A DNA stretch of 64,000 nt from DASYTH01 sp035942955 (GTDB taxonomy: Bacteria; Actinomycetota; Actinomycetes; Mycobacteriales; Pseudonocardiaceae): the NCBI RefSeq assembly GCF_035942955.1, contig NZ_DASZCQ010000204.1, positions 32,867 through 96,866 on the forward strand, read 5' to 3'. Of the stretch, positions 57,383 to 64,000 are shown in pieces; the stretch's first letter is position 1, and each line of letters begins with the position of its first letter. The notes beneath the pieces were generated by a model. That model saw only the letters and a program-made list of their open reading frames with translations. It was not told the DNA's origin and made no database searches. A program made the translations under genes and the position numbers.

Positions 57383-58042
57383 ATGACCCGCTCGGCCAAG
57401 GAGCTGCTCGACAAGATCCGGCAGGAGCTCGCCCCGGAGGAGGGCGCGAACCGGTTCGTTCCCCTTGTCGCCGAGGGTAGAGCGCCGCTGTCGGCGATCG
57501 GCGCGCTGGCCGCGGAGGAGCAGCGGATCGTGGCCGGCGACTGGCGCAGCCTGCTCATGCTGGCCGCACGGGCCGAGGAGCCGGCCGCCCGCGGGTTCTT
57601 CAGCGGCCTTGCGCAGGGCGAGAGCCTGGCCCTGCCCATGCTCACCCCGCTGGCCGAGGCCGCCGGGTTCGACGAGGCGACGATCCGCGCCTACCGACCA
57701 CAACCGGGCTGCCAGGCCTATTCCGCCTACGTCGCCTGGCTCGCGCTCAACGCCGAGCCGGCCGCGGCGGTGCTCGCCATGCTGGCCAACTTCGCCGCCT
57801 GGGGCGGGTACTGCGCCACGATGGGCCAGGCGCTGCGCCAGCACTACGGGTTCACCGACGAGGCGTGTGCCTTCTTCGACTTCTTCGCCACCCCGGTGCC
57901 CGAGCTCGAGGAGCAGGCGCTGGCCGCGGTCCAGGCCGGGCTGGACGCCGGCGTGCCGCTCGACGACGCCCGCGAGCACGGCCGGCTGCTGCAGGCCTAC
58001 GAGCTGATGTTCTGGAACGCTCTTCCGCCTCTCCGGGATTAA
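57383..58042 (+). CDS. Heme-oxygenase/TenA-fold-like protein of unknown function
   Basis: This 219-aa all-helical soluble protein starts at ATG 57383 with AAGGAG upstream, 55 bp after hsaB and in the same direction. The pattern WGGYCATMGQALRQHYGFTDEACAFFDFFATPVPELE in segments, with repeated helices, suggests the TenA/PqqC/heme-oxygenase-like superfamily, but no catalytic signature of thiaminase II (Cys) or heme oxygenase (proximal His) is obvious. It may be co-transcribed with the hsa operon or have its own promoter. Function unknown. Confidence 0.65.
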   Translation: MTRSAKELLDKIRQELAPEEGANRFVPLVAEGRAPLSAIGALAAEEQRIVAGDWRSLLMLAARAEEPAARGFFSGLAQGESLALPMLTPLAEAAGFDEATIRAYRPQPGCQAYSAYVAWLALNAEPAAAVLAMLANFAAWGGYCATMGQALRQHYGFTDEACAFFDFFATPVPELEEQALAAVQAGLDAGVPLDDAREHGRLLQAYELMFWNALPPLRD

Positions 58043-58160
58043 CTGCTGTCGTTACGTTCCAGCCGATGGTGCGGATGGCGGGTTGAATGTGGCTGGGTGC
58101 CGTCACGGTCCCCTGAGGTTCTGTTGGCAGGTCCAAGGCCTTACATTCCGGAGAGTCGGA

Positions 58161-60236
58161 CTACGTGGCGGATGCCCACACCGGGTTGAGGGTGCCGATG
58201 CGGCCGGCCGAGTGGAGATCGAGGAAAAGGTCGACGACGTCGGGGTCGAACAGGGTGCCCCGGCCGCGGCGCAGCTCCTCGCGGGCCGCCTCGACGCACA
58301 GCGCCGTCCGGTACGGCCGGTCGGCGAGCAGGGCCGCCCACACGTCGCACACCGCGAGCACCCGCGCCTCGCGCCGGATCGCGTTGCCGGACAGCCGCAG
58401 CGGGTAACCGGTGCCGTCGTAGCGCTCGTGGTGCTGCCGGATCACCTGTGCCACCCCGGAGAACCCGGGAACCGTGCGGGCCAACCGGAATCCGTAGTCG
58501 GGGTGCTCGCGCATCAGCCGCCACTCGTCCTCGTCGAGCGGCGCCGGCTTGGTGAGGATCGACTCCGGAATGGCGATCTTGCCGATGTCGTGCAGCCGGC
58601 CGGCGAGCGCCGCGACGTGGACGGCCGGCTCGTCGTAGCCTAGCTCCACCGCAAGCAGCCGGGTCCAGCGGCCGATCGCGTCGCTGTGCCCCGAGCTGGA
58701 CAGGCACACGTCGACCTGGTCGGCGACCCGGCACAGGTAGTCGACCATGGCGGGGTCGCCCTCGCCCGCGTCGGGCAACGGCGGGCCGACGACGGCCCGG
58801 TCCGCCCCGGCGGCCTTGGCGGCGTACAGCGACCGGTCCGCCGCCGCGATCACCTCGGCCGGGTCGGCCCCGTGCTGTGGGTAGCAGGCCGCCCCGACCG
58901 ACACGGTCGACGCGATCCACCCGGTCTCGGTCACCGTGATCGGGCTGCTGGCCACGCTGTCCCGCAGCCGCTGGGCGATGTGCGGCAGCTCGGTCGGACC
59001 CGCGTCGGGCACAAGCAGCGCGAACTCCTCGCCGCCGTAGCGGGCCAGCACGTCCCCGGCCCGCGCCGCGGCGCGCAGCCGGTTCGCGATCTCGATCAGT
59101 GCCCGGTCGCCTGCGGGGTGGCCGTACCGGTCGTTGATCGACTTGAACCGGTCGACGTCGGCGATGAACACGGCCATCGAGCCGCCGGCCCGGCGGGCGC
59201 GCTCGGCCTCGAGCGGCAGCTGCGCCTCGAAGAACCTCCTGGTGTGCAGGCCGGTAAGGCCGTCGGTGATGGCCAGCCGGCGCTGGTCGGCGACCAGGCC
59301 GGCCAGCCGCGCGATGGTCAGCGCGAACAGCACCGCGCAGGCCGCGGCGATCACCGGGATGTCGCGCAGCGAGCCGGTGGCGTACTGCACCAGCAGCGTC
59401 GCCGGGGCGACCAGCGCGGCGGCGCACAGGGCGGCGATCCGAACCGGGCCGAGCACGTGGTCGCGCACGGCGGACGGCTCGCCGAGCCGGGACATCGTCG
59501 GGTGCAACGCCGCCGCGCCCAGCGCGAGGTTGCCGGACAGCCAGATCGCGTCGATGAAGTTGCCGGTCTGGTAGGTCCCGCTGACCTGCTGCAGCATGTA
59601 CACGGTGTCCGCGGTGAGGATCGCCACCAGGCTGGTGGTGAGCAGCGCGAAGGAGCCGGAGCGCCGGCCGCTGCCGAGGAACAGCCGCAGCGCGACGGCC
59701 AGCATCGCCAGGTCCATCACCGGATACGCCATCGTGGTGAGGGAGGCCAGCAGCGGCGCGTCGAGCCGTGCCTGCGGCCCGATGAGGTACAGCCAGGAGA
59801 GCATGGCCGCCACGACCGCCAGCATCGAGGCGTCCAGCAGGCTCGGCAGGTCCCGGCCGGGGGTGCGCCGGCGGATCAGCATCAGCAGCGCCACGACCAC
59901 CGGCGGGTAGTGCGCGAGGTAGAGCAGGTCGGCCGCGGACGGGTACGCGGTCACCCCGAGCAGGTAATGCGAGATGTAGAAGGTGCAGTCGGCGGCGGAG
60001 TAGATCACCTGGCTGAGGCCCAGCAGCAGCCACGGCCGCTGCGGCCCGGTGCGCAGCACCGCCCAGAGCACGGCGACCGCGGCCGAGGTGCTCGTCAGGC
60101 AGTAGACCGCGACCCTGGCCGGGATGCCGGCGCCGTGCCGGGGAAGCGAGTAGTAGAGGACTACTGCCAGCAGCCCGGCCACGACATAGCCGAGCCAGGC
60201 CCTGCCCATTCCCGGGCGTGGGCCGTTCGAACCCAT
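58161..60236 (-). CDS. Membrane GGDEF/HD-GYP protein (c-di-GMP synthesis and hydrolysis)
   Basis: This 691-aa protein has about ten N-terminal membrane spans (residues 12-310), a GGDEF domain (about 330-490) and an HD-GYP domain (about 510-680). The GGDEF domain looks active: DVDRFKSINDRYGHPAGD, active site ARYGGEEFALL and an inhibitory RxxD site (RAGD) just before it. The HD-GYP domain has HDIGKIAIPE, MREHPDYGFRLA and HHERYDGTGYPL, all expected metal and GYP residues. It could therefore make and degrade the second messenger. ATG 60236 gives a cytoplasmic short N terminus; the frame is open further upstream. It is divergent from the NhaA fusion. Confidence 0.9.
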   Translation of the reverse strand: MGSNGPRPGMGRAWLGYVVAGLLAVVLYYSLPRHGAGIPARVAVYCLTSTSAAVAVLWAVLRTGPQRPWLLLGLSQVIYSAADCTFYISHYLLGVTAYPSAADLLYLAHYPPVVVALLMLIRRRTPGRDLPSLLDASMLAVVAAMLSWLYLIGPQARLDAPLLASLTTMAYPVMDLAMLAVALRLFLGSGRRSGSFALLTTSLVAILTADTVYMLQQVSGTYQTGNFIDAIWLSGNLALGAAALHPTMSRLGEPSAVRDHVLGPVRIAALCAAALVAPATLLVQYATGSLRDIPVIAAACAVLFALTIARLAGLVADQRRLAITDGLTGLHTRRFFEAQLPLEAERARRAGGSMAVFIADVDRFKSINDRYGHPAGDRALIEIANRLRAAARAGDVLARYGGEEFALLVPDAGPTELPHIAQRLRDSVASSPITVTETGWIASTVSVGAACYPQHGADPAEVIAAADRSLYAAKAAGADRAVVGPPLPDAGEGDPAMVDYLCRVADQVDVCLSSSGHSDAIGRWTRLLAVELGYDEPAVHVAALAGRLHDIGKIAIPESILTKPAPLDEDEWRLMREHPDYGFRLARTVPGFSGVAQVIRQHHERYDGTGYPLRLSGNAIRREARVLAVCDVWAALLADRPYRTALCVEAAREELRRGRGTLFDPDVVDLFLDLHSAGRIGTLNPVWASAT

Positions 60237-60378
60237 GGGCAAACCCCGCGATGTGGCTCTGTGTAATGGCGATCCGCGCTTTCCGTCATGGATCATGCCG
60301 CATGCCCCGGGTACGACGAAAGCGAGACCCGTTACTCCATTCGTGGGAATCGGGCTCACTGGTGATTGAATCCGCGAC

Positions 60379-62268
60379 ATGTCCGAACCCGAGGGCGCGG
60401 CGGCGCCGTACACCGGACGCACCGCGTGGGCGCGCAACGTGCAGACGCCGCTGCGGGCGTTCCTGCGCACCGAGACCGGCAGCGCGGCGGTGCTGCTCGG
60501 CGCCACGCTGGCCGCGCTGGCGTGGGTGAACCTGGCTCCGTCGTCCTATGAGACGGTCTGGACGACCCGCCTGTCGATCACGCTCGGGGACGCCGGCGTC
60601 GGGCTGGACCTGCGCCAGTGGGTCAACAGCGGGCTGATGACGTTCTTCTTCTTCGTCGTCGGGCTCGAGGCGCGCCGCGAGTTCGACATGGGCGAGCTGC
60701 GCGACCGGCGGCGGCTCACCCTACCGGTGGCCGCCGGCCTTGCCGGGATGCTGCTGCCGGTGCTGATCTACCTGATCGCCAACGCCGGGCAGCCGTCGGC
60801 CGTCGGCTGGGGGGTGGCGATGTCCACCGACACCGCCTTCGCGCTCGGCATGCTCGCGTTGGCCGGTCCGCGCTTCCCGGCCCGGCTGCGCGCCTACATC
60901 CTGACGATCACCGTGGTGGACGACTTCGTCGCGCTCGTCGTGATCGCCACCGCGTACAGCGAGCACGTCTCGGTGCCGCCGCTGGTGGTCGCGCTCGCGA
61001 TCTTCGCGGTGATCCTGGCCGCGCGCGCCGTGCCGGTGCCGTACGGCCAGCTGTACTTCGTGCTCGGCGCCGCCGCCTGGGTCGCGCTGGTCCACTCGGG
61101 AATCGAACCGATCGTCATCGGCCTGGCCATGGGCCTGCTGACCTATGCCTACCCGGCCAGCCGCACCGATCTGGAGCGGGCGTCGGACCTGTTCCGGCTG
61201 TTCCGCGAGCAGCCGACGCCGGAGCTGGCCCGCGAGGCACACCTCGGGATGCGCTCGGCGGTCTCCCCGAACGAGCGGCTGACCCTGCTGTACCACCCGT
61301 GGACCAGCTACGTGATCGTGCCACTGTTCGCGCTGTCCAACGCCGGGATCGCGATCAGCGGCGAGTTCCTGTCCCGCGCGCTCACCTCGCCGATCACGTG
61401 GGGTGTCGTGCTCGGCTACCTGATCGGCAAGCCGGTCGGCATCGCCGGCGCGTCGGCCCTGGTCACCGTGCTGAGCGGGGGACGGCTTCGGCCGCCGGTC
61501 GGCTGGGCCGCGGTGGCCGGCGCCGGAACGCTGGCCGGTATCGGTTTCACGGTGTCCCTGCTGATCGCGACGCTGGCGTTCGACGGCGAGGCGCTCGAGG
61601 AGGCCAAGCTCGGCATTCTCAGCGCGGCGCTGCTGGCCTCGGTGCTCACCTGGGTCGTGTCGCGGGCGACCGCGCTGCTGCCCAAGCCGCGGCGGGATCG
61701 CGCGCTGCTCGGCACGGCCGACCTGATCGTCGATCTCGCGGTGCCGGTGGACCCGGACCGCGACCACATCCGCGGCCCGCGGCAGGCGCCGATCACCGTG
61801 GTGGAGTACGGCGACTTCGAGTGCCCGTACTGCGGTCAGGCCGAGGACGTCGTGCGCGAGCTGCTCGCCGACTTCACCGACGTGCGCTACGTCTGGCGGC
61901 ACCTGCCGCTGTCGGACGTGCACCCGGACGCCCAGCTCGCCGCCGAGGCGTCCGAGGCCGCGGCGGCCCAGGGCAAGTTCTGGGAGATGCACGACCTGCT
62001 GTTCGAGCACCAGGACGCGCTGTCGGCCAAGCACCTGGTCCGGCACGCCGCGCGGATCGGTCTGGACGTCGACCGGTTCCGGGCGGACCTGCGCGAGCAC
62101 GGCGGCGCCGGTCGGGTCGCCGAGGACGTCGACTCCGCCGACCTGAGCGGGGTGTCCGGCACGCCGACCTTCTTCATCAACGGCAAGCGCCACTACGGCG
62201 CGTTCGACGTCGAGGCGCTGTCGCGCGCGGTCCGGTCGGCACGGGCGCGTGCTGAGATGGCCTCATGA
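60379..62268 (+). CDS. NhaA Na+/H+ antiporter fused to a DsbA-like thioredoxin domain
   Basis: This 629-aa protein combines an NhaA antiporter (residues 20-425) with a DsbA-type thioredoxin domain (about 450-625). NhaA motifs include TFFFFVVGLEARREF, the paired aspartates in TITVVDDFVALVV and LAGIGFTVSLLIATLAF. The second domain has C482-P-Y-C485 (GDFECPYCGQAEDVV) and the cis-Pro in VSGTPTFFING. Such fusions are known in actinobacteria. The thioredoxin domain would lie on one side of the membrane, perhaps sensing or controlling redox state of the transporter or of partners. Its stop overlaps the next start by 4 bp. Confidence 0.9.
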   Translation: MSEPEGAAAPYTGRTAWARNVQTPLRAFLRTETGSAAVLLGATLAALAWVNLAPSSYETVWTTRLSITLGDAGVGLDLRQWVNSGLMTFFFFVVGLEARREFDMGELRDRRRLTLPVAAGLAGMLLPVLIYLIANAGQPSAVGWGVAMSTDTAFALGMLALAGPRFPARLRAYILTITVVDDFVALVVIATAYSEHVSVPPLVVALAIFAVILAARAVPVPYGQLYFVLGAAAWVALVHSGIEPIVIGLAMGLLTYAYPASRTDLERASDLFRLFREQPTPELAREAHLGMRSAVSPNERLTLLYHPWTSYVIVPLFALSNAGIAISGEFLSRALTSPITWGVVLGYLIGKPVGIAGASALVTVLSGGRLRPPVGWAAVAGAGTLAGIGFTVSLLIATLAFDGEALEEAKLGILSAALLASVLTWVVSRATALLPKPRRDRALLGTADLIVDLAVPVDPDRDHIRGPRQAPITVVEYGDFECPYCGQAEDVVRELLADFTDVRYVWRHLPLSDVHPDAQLAAEASEAAAAQGKFWEMHDLLFEHQDALSAKHLVRHAARIGLDVDRFRADLREHGGAGRVAEDVDSADLSGVSGTPTFFINGKRHYGAFDVEALSRAVRSARARAEMAS

Positions 62269-63473
62269 CCGTAACCACTTCCTACGACGTCTCGGCCGTG
62301 CGCGCGCACTTTCCCGCGCTCGACGAGGGCGCCGCGCACTTCGACGGGCCTGGCGGATCCCAGACTCCCGACGTGGTGGCCGACGCGGTGGCCGGCACGC
62401 TGCGTGCGGCGATCGCCAACCGGGGCGTGCAGACCGCGGCCGAGCGGCGGGCCGACGGGATCGTCGGGCAGGCCCGGCGGGCCATGGCCGACCTGCTCGG
62501 CGCCACCCCCGACGGCATCGTGTTCGGCCGCAGCATGACCCAGCTCACCTACGACATCTCCCGCATGCTGGCCAAGACCTGGGGGTCCGGCGACGAGATC
62601 GTCGTCAGCGCGCTCGACCACGACGCGAACATCCGGCCGTGGGTGCAGGCGGCGGCCGCGCGCGACGTCACCGTGCGGTGGGCGGAGTTCGACCCGGCGA
62701 CCGGGGAGCTGGCGGTGGAGGCGGTCGCGGGGCTGCTGTCCGAGCGCACCCGGCTGGTCGCCGTGACCGGGGCGTCCAACCTGCTCGGCACCCGGCCGGA
62801 CGTGCCGGCGATCGCCGCGGCCGCACACGAGGCCGGCACGCTGGTCTACGTCGACGGCGTGCACCTCACCCCGCACGCCCGGGTCGACGTCGCCGAGCTT
62901 GGCGCGGACTTCTACGCGTGCTCGCCGTACAAGTTCCTCGGCCCGCACCTCGGCGCGCTCGCCGCGTCGCCGGCACTGCTGGAGTCCCTGCGGCCGGACA
63001 AGCTGCTGCCGATGACCGACGCCGTGCCGGAGCGCTTCGAGCTGGGCACGCTGCCCTACGAGCTGCTCGCCGGCACCACCGCCGCGGTCGACTTCCTGGC
63101 GGGTCTGTTGCCGGGCAACGGTTCCCGGCCGGATCGGCTGGATGCATCGATGCGTGCCATGGAGGAGCACGAGACCGCGCTGCGGGTCCGGCTGGAGGCG
63201 GGCCTCGCGGCCATTCCCGGCGTGACCCTGCACGGCTCGCCGGACCGGCCCCGCACGCCGACCGTGCTGTTCTCCGTCGACGGCCTCGCTCCGGAGACGG
63301 TGTACGCGCGGCTGGCCCGCGCCGGCGTCAACGCCCCGGCCGGCAGCTTCTACGCCCCCGAGTGCGCCCGCCGGCTCGGCCTCGGCGACGCGGGCGCGGT
63401 GCGGGCCGGGATCGCGCCGTACACCGACGAGTCCGATGTGGACAGACTGGTGACCGGAGTGGCTCAGTTGTAG
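62265..63473 (+). CDS. Class V aminotransferase (cysteine desulfurase-like)
   Basis: This 402-aa PLP enzyme is related to cysteine desulfurases. The PLP lysine is in ACSPYKFLGPHLG, the cofactor-binding region includes GRSMTQLTYDISRML and ALDHDANIRPW, and VYVDGVHLTPHARVDV carries the Asp and His. The active-site cysteine loop typical of IscS/SufS is not evident (C-terminal region reads GSFYAPECARRLGLGD, with one Cys). It overlaps the NhaA fusion by 4 bp. The family includes uncharacterised mycobacterial homologues; the substrate is unknown. Confidence 0.82.
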   Translation: MTVTTSYDVSAVRAHFPALDEGAAHFDGPGGSQTPDVVADAVAGTLRAAIANRGVQTAAERRADGIVGQARRAMADLLGATPDGIVFGRSMTQLTYDISRMLAKTWGSGDEIVVSALDHDANIRPWVQAAAARDVTVRWAEFDPATGELAVEAVAGLLSERTRLVAVTGASNLLGTRPDVPAIAAAAHEAGTLVYVDGVHLTPHARVDVAELGADFYACSPYKFLGPHLGALAASPALLESLRPDKLLPMTDAVPERFELGTLPYELLAGTTAAVDFLAGLLPGNGSRPDRLDASMRAMEEHETALRVRLEAGLAAIPGVTLHGSPDRPRTPTVLFSVDGLAPETVYARLARAGVNAPAGSFYAPECARRLGLGDAGAVRAGIAPYTDESDVDRLVTGVAQL

Positions 63474-64000
63474 GCGAGCCGGGCGAGGTGCTCGTGCGGC
63501 TGCCCGAACAGCTGGGCGCTGCCGTGCGCGCGCTTGAGGTACAGGTGCGCGTCGTGCTCCCAGGTGATCGCGATCCCGCCGTGCAGCTGGATCAGCTCCG
63601 CGGCCACCGAGCACAGCGCCTCGGAGCAGTAGGCCTTGGCCACGGCCGCGGCCTCCGGAAGGTCCTCGGCTGCGGCGGACACGGCGGCCTGCGCGGCGGA
63701 CTCGGCGGTCTCGACCAGGACGTACATGTCGGCCATCCGGTGCTTGAGCGCCTGGAAGCTGCCGATCGGCCGACCGAACTGCACCCGGGTGCGGGTGTGC
63801 TCCACGGTCAGCTCGAGGCACCGCCGGGCCGTGCCCACCTGCTCGGCGGCCAGCGCGGCGCAGGCCACGTCCCGGACGTGCGCCAGGCCGCCGCCGGGGC
63901 CGAGCCGCCGCCCGCGCGCCCCGGCCAACCGGACGGTGGCCAGCCGGCGGGTGAGGTCCATGGCCGGCGCCGGCGCGCGCCGAACGCCCGGCTGGCCGGG
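63464..64000 (-). CDS. Acyl-CoA dehydrogenase, C-terminal part (truncated by window edge)
   Basis: The frame is open to the right edge without a start, so the N-terminal part lies outside. The visible about 178 residues are the C-terminal helical domain: AEQVGTARRCLELTVEHTRTRVQFGRPIGSFQALKHRMADMY in segments, IQLHGGIAITWEHDAHLYLKRA and the end HLARLAYN. It resembles the non-FadE34 ACAD subunits acting on steroid or branched acyl-CoAs. A possible internal ATG at 63961 is not the true start. It is convergent with the aminotransferase gene, overlapping it by 10 bp. Confidence 0.88.
   Translation of the reverse strand, partial: PGQPGVRRAPAPAMDLTRRLATVRLAGARGRRLGPGGGLAHVRDVACAALAAEQVGTARRCLELTVEHTRTRVQFGRPIGSFQALKHRMADMYVLVETAESAAQAAVSAAAEDLPEAAAVAKAYCSEALCSVAAELIQLHGGIAITWEHDAHLYLKRAHGSAQLFGQPHEHLARLAYN

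Overview
This window is a very GC-rich, densely packed actinomycete chromosome segment. The actinobacterial integration host factor mIHF, a SigD-type sigma factor, DUF574 methyltransferases, a tuberculostearic-acid gene pair and a KstR-controlled steroid catabolic locus all fit the mycolic or Pseudonocardiales part of the Actinomycetes. I read it as Pseudonocardiaceae-like but cannot name a genus. No rRNA, tRNA, CRISPR array, integrase or transposase was seen. The window cuts a FadD gene at the left edge and an acyl-CoA dehydrogenase gene at the right edge.

The left third (1-31 kb) is mixed. It holds FadD (partial), mIHF, an isochorismate synthase, and a three-gene unit of a Tat lipoprotein solute-binding protein, a fused double permease and a membrane-anchored STAND-like NTPase. 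After these come an Sfp-type phosphopantetheinyl transferase, a membrane-anchored GH18-like protein, a secreted X-Pro dipeptidyl-peptidase, a TmsA/TmsB pair (10-methyl fatty acids), a DUF574 methyltransferase, a PhaC-like hydrolase and threonine synthase. A 1276-aa DUF4062-NACHT-repeat protein follows; it looks like a bacterial NLR-type defence protein with recently duplicated C-terminal modules. Next are a two-gene acyl-CoA dehydrogenase operon with tandem palindromic operators, a 2-hydroxyacid dehydrogenase, a sigma factor, two methyltransferases and a membrane protein.

The right part (31-57 kb) is a cholesterol/steroid degradation locus. KstR (31.3-32.0 kb) is divergent from FadE34. A LipO-like esterase is divergent from a wrecked WS/DGAT gene. 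Side-chain removal is encoded by fadE28-fadE29-chsH2-chsH1-ltp2. Ring opening is encoded by kstD-kshA-small Cys protein-kshB-hsd4B on the minus strand. Divergently, a second KstD-like flavoprotein leads hsaE-hsaG-hsaF, and hsaA-hsaD-hsaC-hsaB follows downstream. Five KstR-type operators (TnnAACnnGTTnnA) sit exactly at the promoters of these units, so the locus is read as one KstR regulon that converts the C17 side chain and rings A/B to pyruvate, propionyl-CoA and acetyl-CoA. Extra genes lie inside it: an AlkP-type phosphodiesterase with a family-2 glycosyltransferase, and a stand-alone PASTA-domain protein.

The last 7 kb carries a heme-oxygenase/TenA-like protein, a GGDEF/HD-GYP cyclic-di-GMP protein, an NhaA-DsbA fusion, a class V aminotransferase and the partial acyl-CoA dehydrogenase. 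Non-coding DNA is rich in small tandem repeats of 51, about 16 and 66 bp, and carries one clear duplication scar next to kstR.
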